Below, in pieces: positions 42,861 to 54,278 of a stretch of DNA of 64,000 nucleotides (position 1 is its first letter; the number at the start of each line of letters is the position of its first letter). The position numbers and the translations under genes are program-made. Source of the stretch: Doryteuthis pealeii (taxonomy: Eukaryota; Mollusca; Cephalopoda; Myopsida; Loliginidae). The stretch covers positions 11,032,917 to 11,096,916 of the forward strand of contig CM042176.1 in assembly GCA_023376005.1 (NCBI GenBank), read 5' to 3'. The notes under the pieces were generated by a model that did no database searches, had not been told where the DNA came from, and saw only the letters and a program-made list of their open reading frames with translations.

Positions 42861-42939
42861 ATGGATATCTTGGAAGAATATTCTGATATTTTAGCCGAAT
42901 CGTTCGAGTTGGAACTGAACAAAATGAAAGCTTTCAAAG
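42861..42939 (+). other. Exon-like segment with ATG and splice donor
   Basis: ATG after an A-rich leader. 26 codons, MDILEEYSDILAESFELELN then KMKAFK, followed by G|GTAAGG, a consensus donor. The peptide is an acidic amphipathic helix with no clear family. A gypsy polymerase remnant ('LEEYSDI') is an alternative. No matching downstream exon was proven. Confidence 0.3.
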
Positions 42940-43149
42940 GTAAGGAACTTTACAGAAATTTACTAACTGACAGCCGGAAACTACAAAGACATTTTTGTGT
43001 TTATTGATTTTAACGGCATATCAACCTGTCTGGGGTTATGTCATGTATCACTTCCTAACCGTTATACATATTGTGTATTTATATTTATACTTTTTAGTAT
43101 TTGGTTTTAACAATGTGTTAGCATTACAGGGGATTATGTTGTATGGTAT

Positions 43150-43460
43150 TGATTAGTTTCATGTCTATATTCTATGGTATAATTTTATTTCCCTCAAAAA
43201 AGAGAGAATATCCTCCATGTTGACATTTTCAAATAGATCTTTCATATTGTTTGCTTTAAAATAACGGTTTCTGATGTGAGCAAGAAACCTGCATTTCATG
43301 AATAAGTGTTTAACTGTCAAAGGTGTTTGACATGTTCCACATTGTGGTTGTTCTTGTTTGAGTATATTGGAGTGCGTTAGTCTTGTATGACCAATGCTTA
43401 ATCGGGACACAATGACTTGTTCCTTTCTAGACTTCCTTAAAGTTGGTCTCCAGCCTCCCA
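43150..43460 (-). pseudogene. LINE RNase H tail fragment
   Basis: Minus strand reads RLSIGHTRLTHSNILKQEQP then CGTCQTPLTVKHLFMKCRFL and DILSFLREIKLYHRI. This is the C-terminal tail of jockey/I-type LINE polyproteins and the same family as 34340-34870. Open for about 98 codons but lacks the RT. Confidence 0.88.
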
Positions 43461-43534
43461 AAGTGGGTTTAGGAAGAGTTTATTGTGGATGTTGTTATTC
43501 CAGTGTTGTTGCCATTTTGTGTAAGTGTAGACTG

Positions 43535-43745
43535 GTGGATTTTACGGCATGTCAACCCTTGTTGGGTTATTTTATGCCAAAGACATTTTGCTATAGTCAT
43601 GCTTGATAGGTATGTAAATTTTTATTTCCTAAAACTTAGTTTTTTCTATTTAACTCATAGAGAGGACACTAGCAGGTACTACAACTTCAGGTCAGAGTGG
43701 ACCTGGGAGTAATGGTGATGAAGGGAATAAGCGTAGACATATTCC
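43535..43745 (-). repeat. Rep-B 3' end, diverged
   Basis: 'tttacggcatgtcaaccc', 'gggttattttatgcca', then 'ctcatagagaggacact' and 'gggagtaatggtgatgaagg'. Confidence 0.7.
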
Positions 43746-43917
43746 AAAGATGATTATACGAGTGTGGATTAATAAGTCCATAGCCTTGATATATATTGTT
43801 ATTGGCTGAATTTTAATCTGAAAATTTTCACTTCATAAGGTTTGATCTACATGAATTACACTATGTTAGAGTAATTTTGTTTCTGGATAGTATGTGTTAT
43901 TTATTTCAGACTAAATC

Positions 43918-43918
<1 letters not shown>

Positions 43919-43957
<39 letters not shown>
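43919..43957. repeat. TA microsatellite
   Basis: Pure TA, immediately left of the nested palindrome. Confidence 0.9.
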
Positions 43958-43958
<1 letters not shown>

Positions 43959-44370
43959 GGTTAGGAGGTTGATTTAGAAGGCTATCACAATGCAGGTGTA
44001 AAGAAAAAAAAAAGAAAAAAATATGGTAACAATGATGTTGTGTGTTAACCTGTATTTAATTCTTGAATTTTCGAGATAATATCTCTTTTTCAAAAGAGAT
44101 ATCTCGAAAATTCAAGAATTAGAAAAAATACGGTAACAATGATGTTGTGTGTTAACCTGTATTTAATTCTTGAATTTTCGAGATAATATCTCTTTTTCAA
44201 AAGAGATATTATCTCGAAAATTCTCTAAAATTTTCAAAAGAGATATTATCTCGAAAATTCAAGAATTAAATACAGGTTAACACACAACATCATTGTTACC
44301 GTATTTTTTTTCTTTTTTTTTCTTTACACCTGCATTGTGATAGCCTTCTAAATCAACCTCCTAACCAATA
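43958..44370. repeat. Nested, iterated palindrome
   Basis: Outer arms 'ggttaggaggttgattta' / 'taaatcaacctcctaacc'. Inside, the unit 'tcttgaattttcgagata' ... 'tatctcgaaaattcaaga' occurs in several forward and inverted copies, with 'gatgttgtgtgttaacctg' duplicated. Confidence 0.85.
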
Positions 44371-44474
44371 TAAACACAATGCTTCAAGCAAATTATAAAA
44401 CTCTCATATATATAATAAAACATACAAATATATACATTGTTAACTAGACTTGCCATATACATATATATACACAC

Positions 44475-44800
44475 ATACACTTTCAATAAGAAAGAAAAAC
44501 TTAAACCGTCATTTGACATTTGTTAAGTTTTTCTTTCTCATTGAAAGTATGAATATAGCCCTGTATATGATTAATTTATTAATTGTCTTACATTGAGCTC
44601 TCTTAAGGATTAGAAATAATCCTTGTACAAATTTATAGGTGTACATCAGCATGGGCAGGCATTGTGGATGTACAGAGGATATTGATGATCCCAAATAAAA
44701 TTATCAACATACCAGTCAATTGGATATTTTTATATATATATATATATATAATATATATATAATATTATAATATAAGTATCCAATTGACTGGTATGTTGAT
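44475..44800. repeat. Two inverted repeats next to TA tracts
   Basis: 44477-44548: actttcaataagaaagaaaa / ttttctttctcattgaaagt. 44704-44800: aacataccagtcaattggat arms enclosing TA repeats. Confidence 0.8.
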
Positions 44801-45167
44801 AATTTAAAGAAATTAAATGAATGCATTTTTTTAATCATTTTAACTCAAAAAGCAATTAAGAACTCAACTAAAAGTTTTGTCATATGCAAAAAAAAAAGAA
44901 AAAGAGAAAAGTTTAGAAAAATAAAATTGTTCCAAAACACTAATGGGTTTAGGATTACATTTAAAAAAAATAATATTTTAAATGTAAACAAAAATAAAAA
45001 CAATTTCTAAAATAAACAAATGTTGTAATACATGAATTCTTTGTGATTTAAAAAAAAATTTAATAAGGAATTTACTAAATTATTTTCCTCTTTCACTTTC
45101 TGGTGCTTTTAGCCGAGTCATGACTGGGTACTTCTACTAGTATGTTATAAAAGTATAGAAAATGGCC

Positions 45168-45169
<2 letters not shown>

Positions 45170-45202
<33 letters not shown>
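45170..45202. repeat. TA microsatellite
   Basis: About 30 bp of TA at the left border of a SINE-F. Confidence 0.9.
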
Positions 45203-45205
<3 letters not shown>

Positions 45206-45775
45206 AACCCCTCCACACAAGCAGGATGCAACACAAGGCCAATTTCTAAAGCAGAGTATAAGTAAAGTAAAGTCGTCAGGACGGTCTAATGTCAGTATCA
45301 ACCATGCCGCAAGGGAGTATATCCCCTTTTCACTAGCGCTAGACCAAGGAGATTATTTTAGCATCTGAGGTGGAGCGCCACACCTACCATCAGCTCCTTA
45401 CTTTACCGCACAGATCCCTGTGCTACTCATACGCTGAGTTGGCGAAGGCGGGTATCGAACTAGGAACCTTGTGGTTTCTAGCCGAACGCTCTACCGACTG
45501 AGCTAACCCGTATATATATATATATATATATATATCTCAGAGTATAATTTGAATAGGTTTGAATTCAGTGTTTTCCTTCTCCTAGACCTAGCCATGATTA
45601 AAGAGCCCAGTCTACCCTGCTATTTTACCCATAGTTGGAGGGAGAATTGGATCCATATCTTTCTCGAGGGTATTAGCACCATGTAAAATACAAACAGCTT
45701 CGTCCAGGAATTGAACTCTGGTCAAAGAGTCCATTTCCTACAACTCTAACCATTACACCACGCCCCCCCTCCATA
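45203..45775 (-). repeat. SINE-F copy split by SINE-A
   Basis: The minus-strand head is at the right (ggcgtggtgtaatggttaga, B box gagttcaattcctgg) and the tail at the left. The SINE-A at 45262-45512 interrupts it; cagagtataa lies on both sides as a likely target duplication. Confidence 0.75.
45262..45512 (-). repeat. SINE-A complete copy
   Basis: Minus strand: gttagctcagtcggtagagc (A box), ggttcctagttcgataccc (B box), 'gtgtggcgctccacctcag' and an end near 'gtaaagtcgtc'. Confidence 0.9.
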
Positions 45776-46004
45776 ATGGGCCATTATTCTCTTTAAACTT
45801 TACTTTTGTGCCCTGAATGATGACACTTAGAAATTAATCTTATTTTTCTATGTAAAAAAAGTGACATCTACACATTTTTATTGTCATAATAAAATGACAT
45901 ATGAATAAAAATTTACTTGTATTTATACTAAAGTTATACAAAATTGAACAAAGTGTTGAAAAAGTGAATAGTTTCTTTTTAGATCACTTTTATGTTTCAT
46001 CCAT

Positions 46005-46235
46005 GTCATATAGTACCTAAATAATGACAATGAAATCTTCTGTTTTTTCTATAAATAATGTCCAACAAAACATTAGAAGAGATAACAAGATCTCACGGGA
46101 CTTGTTAATTCAACCTAGCAATTGCTAATTACTGTTCCCCTTGTATTTTTGCTTAGTAAACCTTTTTCCCCAATCCTTAATACTCATTGTGTTCCTTCAT
46201 ATTATTTCTGTTTTATCTGATACTTGAGCAACAAC
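46005..46235 (+). repeat. Rep-H copy
   Basis: Shares 'ggacttgttaattcaacct', 'aattgctaattactgtt' and 'tttgcttagtaaa' with the array at 54950-55385. Possibly LTR-derived; not proven. Confidence 0.7.
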
Positions 46236-46411
46236 AATCTACCAAATATAATTTCTCATCAGGTTTTTGTTTTACTCCCCTTGGTCACAAAAATAAAGTT
46301 TAAAGAGAAAAATGTGTCTTTTCTATTAACTTGGGTTCACATCCTTCTGGTTGCAAAAGTTGGCGTAGTGTCCAATTTAAAAATTTTTTTATTTTTTTTT
46401 TAACTATGTAG

Positions 46412-46495
46412 CCTGGGCGGGTTGATATGGAGGATGTGCTGTTGCTCAAGCAGCAGATCCCCCTCTCCACACTGCCACTGTGGTCCAAAGGAAAG
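46412..46495 (+). other. Exon-like segment, 28 codons, phase 0-0
   Basis: A poly-T tract and ctatgtag acceptor precede it; AAAG|GTAAGAG donor follows. The only open frame reads PGRVDMEDVLLLKQQIPLST then LPLWSKGK. GRVxxEDVxLL resembles loop 2/helix 3 of histone-fold proteins (TAF13 or CENP-T type), but the similarity is short. Phase does not match 42861-42939 directly. Confidence 0.3.
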
Positions 46496-46652
46496 GTAAG
46501 AGACCAATGTAGTTTGGCAACAGCAGTGTTACTGAAGTGTTACTCCAACTTAGAGCTCTGGATTTGTTTTCGGAGTTTACTCTCCTAGGATCATATCTCT
46601 CAGGATCATATAAGCTGCTTGGCAGCTTTGGTTTTTATAACAGACTCTTCCT

Positions 46653-47185
46653 GTGTTACATAATCTATGCATAGATTATTGTCAACCCCCTGTATTTCTG
46701 AAGGGATGGCCCCTTTTCATATCACGGGCGGGACTTTCCATGGAATATTACAGAAAGCCCGCGAAATACGTAAAGTCACGTGGGACCTGGTTGGCTCTCA
46801 GTTTCAGCTTGGACATCAGGCAGATAGGGCCTATCTGCCTTAGCTGGAGCTCACTGCACACGCGCGCTGTGTTTAGTTAGAGGAAGATGTTAGTTAAGTA
46901 AATAAAGGTTTAAATGAATAATATGGTTTTGTGGTTGATGAATGTCTTGGCAACAAGACTGACCTAGAAGAAGAAATGAATCAAGGACGACCAGCCAGCA
47001 AGAACAGAGACGTTAGAAGTCCAGACGCTAGAAGAGGAACGTAAGATACCAAAGATGAGCAGAAGAATAATAGAAGTAAAGAAAGAGAGTATACAACACC
47101 TGGTCCTAGATGGGTTAACGACCAGGGCCAATTTGGGTGTTTATGTGTGTAGTAAGTACGCCAATCTTGCAAATATATTTATTTT
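46653..47185 (+). mobile_element. Gypsy-like LTR and start of internal region
   Basis: Starts tgttacataatc with its own small palindrome. GC-richer body with tcacgtgggacc, acacgcgcgc and aataaagg. Followed by 'cttggcaacaagactgacc', like the PBS-side TTGGCAACGAGG motif of many gypsy elements. An open stretch (IPKMSRRIIEVKKESIQHLV) follows, function unknown. Confidence 0.5.
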
Positions 47186-47278
47186 AGGTAGAAGCAATTA
47201 GGAAATAATAGTTTCTATCCAGGAACAAGAAAAAAGAAAAATCATGTTACATATATTATTATTCAGCATTGAATTTAA

Positions 47279-47440
47279 AATGAAGGAGATTATGTTGTAA
47301 AATAAATGAAGGAGATTATGTTGTAAAATAAATGAAGGAGATTATGTTGTAAAATAAATGAAGGAGATTATGTTGTAAAATAAATGAAGGAGATTATGTT
47401 GTAAAATAAATGAAGGAGATTATGTTGTAAAATAAATGCA
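47279..47440. repeat. 26-bp tandem repeat, about six units
   Basis: Unit aaatgaaggagattatgttg + taaaat, essentially identical between units, so recent. Confidence 0.97.
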
Positions 47441-47689
47441 TTAGACTATTGATGTTTTTGTGGAATAAATTAATCTATGTTAAGTCTTAATGTCCTATAC
47501 CACCTCATTCCACCTGCCCAGAAATCACATTCGTTTTCCTAATCTACCCCAAACAATAACGTTTGTTTAAATGTAATATTAAACATATTTAGAAGTCTTT
47601 GATTTAAGGAAAATAACAGGTAACTTTAAAAGACTAGGGCATTTTTAGCCATTTATTGATAAATCCTTATCTGGACTTAGAAAATTCTC

Positions 47690-48035
47690 AACAGGATGTT
47701 AAGAGTTAATTATTATTCTATGTTATTGTCGTCCTTGACCAGGATTGACAGTTATCTCTAGGCTGCAGGTTCAATCTTGGTCAAGGGCGACAGTAACATA
47801 GAATAATAAGTAACACAGCTTAACACTTGTACCCAGTCATGGTTAGCAAAATGAGAACAGTCTACCCCTGTGGATTGAATAAAGGGTTCGGTTCAGAGTT
47901 CGAGAAGGTTCCCGAGTCCGACAAGAAACACCTGAAGAAGGCTGGCCGAAACATCGTACAGATAATAAAGATGAGGACAGTAGTCGAAATAATCCAAGTA
48001 ATACAAGTTATCAAGCCTCATCTCAAAAAATTCAG
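47690..48035 (+). repeat. SINE-G copy
   Basis: Head with B box ggttcaatcttgg, then 'gaataaagggttcgg', 'acacctgaagaaggctgg', 'ccgaaacatcgtacag' and 'aataaagatgaggac'. The left end begins with an inverted piece around 47705-47765. Confidence 0.8.
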
Positions 48036-48049
48036 AGAAATAAAATTCA

Positions 48050-48384
48050 TCTATATATTAATACTCGTGTTCCTTAAAAGTACAACCGTTATCATTTTGC
48101 AACACCCTCTCATTAAAAATGAGACTGTCCAAATTGTACAAGATGAAATGCAAAATTGTGAATCCCGATTATATGGTGTTGCTTATCCACCAAATTCTTA
48201 TTTCTTATGAGTGTCGTCACCTCAGCTAAATAATGGACCATTCTGTTTGTTTTTTTATCCCAAATTACTCTTATTTTTGTTATTAGCTAAATAAGGAGTC
48301 AAAAGCAAAAAGCCATTTAAAAAACCTTAAAGAATTGATTACCCCTCCCCCCATGCCCAGAGCAATACCAGGTACTCCAACTAG
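48050..48384 (+). mobile_element. Hel-2-like Helitron, short
   Basis: Starts A|TCTATATATTAATACTCG as Hel-2, follows Hel-2 to about 48250, and ends 'ccaggtactccaaCTAG|T'. The terminal hairpin is weak. Confidence 0.65.
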
Positions 48385-48387
48385 TAA

Positions 48388-48512
48388 ATAGTTATTTACT
48401 AAGCTTAGCTTAGATGTGGCACAAGACACCAAGTGAGAATCAAACTCACTAACAATGGTCTATTAATCTAGCTTGCTAACCACCATTACACCATGTGAGG
48501 TGCCCTACTCCA
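48388..48512 (-). repeat. SINE-C copy
   Basis: 'tatttactaagcttagctta' at the left; minus-strand head ggtgtaatggtggttagcaa at the right. Confidence 0.8.
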
Positions 48513-48514
48513 GC

Positions 48515-48547
<33 letters not shown>

Positions 48548-48557
<10 letters not shown>

Positions 48558-48838
48558 TTAACAACCCCTCTGCACGAACAGGACTTAAACACAAGGTCAG
48601 TTTCTTAAGTGGAGCTTAACAGGTTTGAATTCAGAGTTTTCCTTCTCCTAGACTGGTTACCTAGCCATGGTTAAAGAACCAGTCTTCCCTGCTATTTACC
48701 CATAGCTTGAGGGAGAATTAATTTCATACCTTTCCCAAGGTATTAGTGCCTTGTGAAATGCAAACAGCTTTGTCGAGGATTTGAACTCTGGTCGACGAGT
48801 CACTATCCTATGACTAACCATTAGACCACGCGCCTCCA
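48548..48838 (-). repeat. SINE-F copy
   Basis: Minus strand: ggaggcgcgtggtctaatgg, B box gagttcaaatcctcg, 'gctgtttgcatttcac' and 'actggttctttaaccatgg'. Confidence 0.85.
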
Positions 48839-49372
48839 TCAAGTATAGTATATTATAGATAGTATAATATTATATATATATATGATTATACACATACTTT
48901 GAGGAGAACAAGTAAAGACAACTGTCTCGATATTTATAGGGAATAAAAACAATCAGTTTGCTATAAATATTTTATATTCAACCTTAAGTAGACATAGGTT
49001 ATGAAAATTATGAGAACTCAGTTTTTTATTTTTATTTTTTTATTACTTTCAGACTGATTTTATTACAAATATTTCATAATTAAGTTTATATCTATTGTCA
49101 TTTACACAAACTCAGAAAATTAAATTAACTAGTAATATATAACACCCTCTGTAGGGTGCAAGTATTTAAGTTCTAATGAATAAAATATTATTTTAAATTA
49201 GAAAGGCTAATGAAACTAAATAAAATGCAAATAAAAAATTTGAGACAGAGAGGGGGGTATAATCGAAAAAATAGAATAACTGAAATTAAATTTACATCAC
49301 TCCTATCTTCCATTGCTAAATTTTCCTAATTTAACAATTATATTAAAATAGGAAGTAAAGAATAAAATATTC

Positions 49373-50030
49373 ATTACCATATTGACGGCATATAAGAAGA
49401 CAACCCCCCATTTGCATGAGATTCAGGAAAAAAACGTTTTTAGTGTATTAAGCACATATTGTTGAAAACAGTCTAGCTGTGCATTACACAAGCAGAAACA
49501 TAGCTGTATAAAAGCAATTGGCAGTACATGCAAGAAAAAGATACTACAAGACATCTCAATAGCAGGAATAATAATAATAATAATTAATAATTAATAAAAC
49601 TTCAAGTATAAGACAGCAGGGTTAATTTTTCACCCAAAATGTTTGTTTGTTTGGCTTTGTTTTACGGCATATCAACCTTGGTGGGTCATTTAATGCCGAA
49701 AAAATTTTGAAAATAATCATCTTAATGGATAATACAATTTTTTTATAAATACATTTTTCTATTTAACCCATAGATGGGACCTAACAGTACTACCACTCTG
49801 GGTCAGAGTGGGCCAGGAGCATGGTGATGAAGGGGTGATCCACATTCCCCAAACCTCCAAAACTGAACCTCACCATCGATATAGTTTAACGTCATTCCCA
49901 GGACATGTAGACCCGCAGCCACCGCCTTCTACCCACTATGATAAAAAGTGGTGGCTTGCCATAAGGGCAATAGGGTGGGGAAACCAAAACTTTTGAAAAA
50001 AAGTGCGTCCTATATGCCGTCAAATATGAT
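49373..50030. mobile_element. MITE-7 copy, split
   Basis: Ends ttaccatattgacggcatat and 'atatgccgtcaaatatgat'. The interior is replaced by Rep-B from 49648. Confidence 0.7.
49648..49980 (-). repeat. Rep-B copy inside MITE-7
   Basis: 'gttttacggcatatcaacc' tail at the left, then the usual body with many single-base losses, ending at 'gggcaatagggtgggg'. Confidence 0.8.
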
Positions 50031-50454
50031 TCTTTTTGTTAATGATTCTATAATTTATCCCCAGATTTTGCTGATATATCATTAAGATAAAACCAAACAA
50101 TTAGAAATCAATATAATACTAAACACATATTTATCACAAAAAAATAATATTGATATGAAAATAGCCCTCCATTCATGCTGTAATCAGTATATAATAAATA
50201 CAAAATTGTATGTATTAAGTATGTAATATGGCCAACAGTATTAATAATATAACAATTTTATTAATAATTGAGGATTAGATAAAAATAAAATCATGGATAA
50301 TGTGACAAAAATAACTAACGGGAAATTCATTAACTCTTGTATTAATAAATATATGCGTTCCAACAGAAAAAACCACACTATCTCCATTTATAATAAGATT
50401 TTGATTTCTGAAGAACAATTCTGATTAAGTACACTGACAAAATAATAATAAACG

Positions 50455-50620
50455 TAAAGTTTGCAGCAGCAGATATCCATGAGACAATCTCTCAACGCGT
50501 CCCTATCATTCATTGCCTCTGGCAAGTCCTCCGAGCAGCAATCCGGTTTTCCATGCAGAGTTGGTTAATGTAAGTCTTTTGCTGGCTCTCCCAGGTGAAA
50601 AAAAATCCTGATGTCCGCCA
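50455..50620 (-). pseudogene. RTE-type LINE C-terminal fragment
   Basis: Minus strand 'attaaccaactctgcatgg' and 'aatgaatgatagggacg' match 38340-38660 and 40225-40560. Multiple deletions. Confidence 0.7.
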
Positions 50621-50689
50621 CCAGACCAAATTAACACCAGGCCTTTTTTTTTTTCCATAGGGATTTTAACGGGCCATTCAGTGAGGACA

Positions 50690-51092
50690 TGCCAACTTGT
50701 GATTAAGTAAATAATGGTTCACCCATAGATGGGATCCTAACAAGTACTACCACTCCGGGTCAGAGTGGACCCTGGGAGCAATTGGTGATGAAGGGGTGCT
50801 CCACAAACCTCAAGTACCGGAAGCTCACCATCAGACAGATTTTAACATCATACCCTGGACATGAAGACCCTCAGCCACTGCCTTCTAGCACTCCATATGA
50901 TAAAAAGGGCTGGGTTTTGCCCCAACCCTATTACCCTTATGGCAATCATAAGTACTAGGGCTGGACGTGACTAGCCGATTGATCGAAGGGGGCCTCTCCG
51001 ACCGCCTGTCTAGCCTAAGTAATGGCCTAAGTGAAGTGTTGCATGTCATGAGACTGCTCATCCACCAGGATTCCGTCCTCAAGCATTATGGG
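50690..51092 (-). repeat. Rep-B copy
   Basis: 'cacccatagatgggatccta', 'gatgaaggggtgctccac' and 'cgaccgcctgtctagcc', then 'gtgttgcatgtcatgag'. Confidence 0.8.
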
Positions 51093-51164
51093 CATACAAC
51101 TAAGGGAATATGAGTATTTATAAATACTCCTATCAATAAAATAACAAATTCACTGAAGCCTCTT

Positions 51165-51335
51165 GTCTGTATGAGTAGCAACAGGGATCTGTGCTGTAAA
51201 GTGAGGAGCTAATGGTAGGTGTGGTGCTCACCTCAGATGTTAAAATATCTCCTTAGTCTAGCACTAGTGAAAAGGGGATAGACTCCCTCGCTGTCTGGCT
51301 GATACTGACATTGGGCCACCTTGATGACTTTACTT
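51165..51335 (+). repeat. SINE-A 3' part
   Basis: 'tgagtagcaacagggatct', 'gtgaaaaggggatagactcc' and 'ttgggccacc'. The tRNA head is missing. Confidence 0.8.
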
Positions 51336-51675
51336 AAAAATTTTATTTTTTATTTTTTACTTTAAATGTTAAATATCATCCTAAAAAGAAATTCAGAAAA
51401 GATCAGGTCCTTTCAGCTGGTATGATGTAACCCAGTGTAACCAGTTGCATGCTGCTTGGGGGAGGAGATGGACACTGTCCAAACTGATTCGGTCCCCTGA
51501 GATGTTCGCATTAGGAGAAATATTTGGCATACCAACCTGATAAACTTAATAAGTTATGGAAACGTTAAATACAGTCAATAACACAATGTTTCCATAGCTT
51601 AAGAGTGTGGGGTGGGTGGGGTAATGTTGGGGGTTTAAAGAGTTGAAAGAAAATACATACACAAATACACAATTA

Positions 51676-51679
<4 letters not shown>

Positions 51680-51713
<34 letters not shown>

Positions 51714-51855
51714 ATATAGATATATTATATATAATATATTCATTGCGCTCACACATATACACACCAACACACACACACACATAATATACGTGGTACAAAC
51801 ACACACACACACATAATATATATATAATATTATATATATATATATATATATTAAT
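51680..51855. repeat. TA and CA microsatellites
   Basis: Compound TA/CA tracts between 51680 and 51855. Confidence 0.9.
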
Positions 51856-52028
51856 TGCCGCTCCACCTCAGAAAAAAGCAAAACAATTTCCCTAATCTCG
51901 AGCTACAAAAAGGGGAATATACACCTCACTGTCCAGCTGAAACCGACTAAAGACCAACTTTGCAAACAATTTTAATCAAGATCTACCATTTTTAATTTGT
52001 GATAAAGATATTAAAGTTGAACATCAAC

Positions 52029-52062
<34 letters not shown>

Positions 52063-52329
52063 GTAATGACAAGCATTTCCTTAATTTAAGCAAAATAATA
52101 ATTTTTTAAGAAAAATTTCTCAAACAAGATTCATTATTAAACAGCCCCCCCCCCCCAATTTTTAATCACACTTACTGTGCCCCTGTAGTAACACATCAAG
52201 TCAAATGCCGGTTAAACTCAGGAAGTTATAGGAACTCATGGAAATCAAAGGAAAACTAATTGTTTTAAATCGAAGATAATGAAAAAAAAAAAGAAAGAGT
52301 TGGGGGGGTGGGGTTAAAGAAAGAGTTGA

Positions 52330-52471
52330 GCGCATCGTAAGCGATAGCGCTAGTTAAATTACGATTATTATACTTTGTATATATTGAATTATCTTGAAAT
52401 AGTTTCTTAACATATCAAATGTTTTTTAATTAAATTATTAATACTGTGGTATATCCACAAGATCTGGCTAG
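52330..52471 (+). mobile_element. Hel-2 3' end
   Basis: Hairpin tgtggtatatccaca, spacer agatctgg, CTAG|T. The upstream 100 bp match the 3' part of 24160-24724. Confidence 0.75.
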
Positions 52472-52487
52472 TTTCTATATAAGTAAA

Positions 52488-53125
52488 GTAAGTCGTCGGC
52501 GCCTAATGTTCGGTATCAGCCAATCAAGCGAGGGAGTCTATCCCCTTTTCACTAGGCGCTAGAAGCCAAGGAGATTATCTTAGCGTCTGAGTGGGAAGCG
52601 CACAACACTACAATCAGCTCCTTACTTACCGCACAGATCCGTGTGCTACTCATATGCTGAGTCGCGAGGACCTATCGAACTAGAACCTTGTGGTTCTAGG
52701 CCAACCTCTACCGACTGAATGGTTTGGTTTGGTTTGTTTTTACGTGCATATCAACCTCAGTGGGTCATTTAATGCCGAAAAGTTTTTCACCCAATAAATC
52801 AATTCTTAATGGATAATACAATTTTTTTTTTTTAAATACATTTTCTATTTACCCATAGATGGGTCCCTAAAGGTACTACACTCACGGGTCAGAGTGGACC
52901 AGGAGCAATGGTGATGAGGGGTGCTCCACATTCCCCAAACCTCCAAAACTGGAACCTCACCATCAGATAGAGTTTAACGTCATTCCCAGGACATGTAGAC
53001 CCGCAGCCACCGCCTTCTAGCACCCATATGATAAAAAGGGGTTGGGGCTTGCCATAAGGGCAATAGGGTTGGGAAAATCATATAGGTGCTAGGGCTTTCT
53101 ACCGACTGAGCTAACTCGGCCCCTA
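52488..53125 (-). repeat. SINE-A copy split by Rep-B
   Basis: Body 52488-52718 and head end 53098-53125 (minus strand gagttagctcagtcggtaga). The two parts join when Rep-B and one target copy are removed. Confidence 0.9.
52719..53097 (-). mobile_element. Rep-B insertion with 12-bp TSD
   Basis: tctaccgactga is present on both sides (52707-52718, 53098-53109). Tail side 'tttggtttgtttttacg' at the left; truncated at 'ggtgctagggct' at the right. TSD length and one-sided truncation show retrotransposition and fix the 3' end at the left. Confidence 0.9.
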
Positions 53126-53227
53126 AATTCTATAATATTATAACAAAAATTTTGAAGGTGGGGGCTGTTACTAGAAACAATTTGAGGAGGGGGTGGATTA
53201 AATGAAAGGATTTTGGATTCTTAATCA

Positions 53228-53462
53228 ACAATATTCCAAAGAAAATCGGCTGGAAACCTCAAGGTTCCTGGTTCGATAACGGACCTCGCCAACTCAACGT
53301 ATGAGTAGCACAGGGATCCGTGCAGTAAAGTAAGGAGCTGACGGTAGATGTGGCGCTCCACCTCAGATGCAAAAACAGTCTCCTTGGTCTAGTGCTAGTG
53401 AAAAGGGGATAGATTCCCTCGCCGTCTGGCTGATACTGACTTTAGGCCACCCCAACGACTTT
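53228..53462 (+). repeat. SINE-A, 5' head truncated
   Basis: 'ggttcctggttcgataacgg', 'gtatgagtagcacaggg' and 'gctgatactgactttagg'. Confidence 0.85.
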
Positions 53463-53894
53463 TTAAAAAAAATATAACAGTAAACAATACATGTCCACCA
53501 AAGCTTTTTATGGTAAGATAGAAAAAAAAAAAACACTAGTTGGATTTTACAAGCTAACAGTAGTAACTATATGCATGGTTAGTTACTAGTTAAGTAATTA
53601 ACAAATGGCTCACAGGTGGTCTATAGAGGACCCCCCTTCCAAGCAGACACATAGCCACCCAGGCAAATACCAACATGAGACTAAAGTCATGTACATGACA
53701 CATAAAAAGAAACATTAACCGACTTTACTGGGGAGGAGTTGACATTGGACAATGTTATCATTAAAACAATGAAAAAAATATCAGAGATAAAAATGATTTT
53801 GTTTAGAAGAATATAATTAATCAAAAAAGGAATTGGGTTTAGATGAATTCTTTTTTAAAAAAGAATTTTGGATCAGTGTACTTAATGTATTTTT

Positions 53895-53929
<35 letters not shown>

Positions 53930-54148
53930 ATATAATAATAATGAATTATCTGTTTACTATTTTCAATAAAGTTAGCGGTTTGATGAAACTTATAGGTATA
54001 CACAGATACCTGTGGGCAGAAATAGATCTACAACTGCAAAATGGCTGATTTTTAATCCTTTTTCTTTATTGCTCTGGTGATATTGAACATCGAGCACTCA
54101 AATTGGATCTGAACAACTCAAACATTTCGCTGTTGGAAGAATGGTCCA

Positions 54149-54179
<31 letters not shown>

Positions 54180-54216
54180 CACACAGACACACATAATAAT
54201 AATCATCTTTACACAC

Positions 54217-54277
<61 letters not shown>

Positions 54278-54278
54278 T
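54149..54278. repeat. TA / CA compound microsatellite
   Basis: Two TA blocks with CA tracts. Tyr/Ile open frames here are artefacts. Confidence 0.9.

Larger units (their letters stand above)
49129..50398 (-). mobile_element. Hel-1 copy carrying two nested insertions
   Basis: 5' end A|TCTTATTATAAATGG at 50398; 3' end with gcaccctacagagggtg and CTAG at 49129. MITE-7 (49373-50030) interrupts it, and Rep-B (49648-49980) interrupts the MITE. Confidence 0.8.

Noticed and set aside
44509..44694. Minus-strand 61-codon frame near a TA tract
   Set aside because: Overlaps an inverted repeat, has no splice or family signal and has AT-driven composition.
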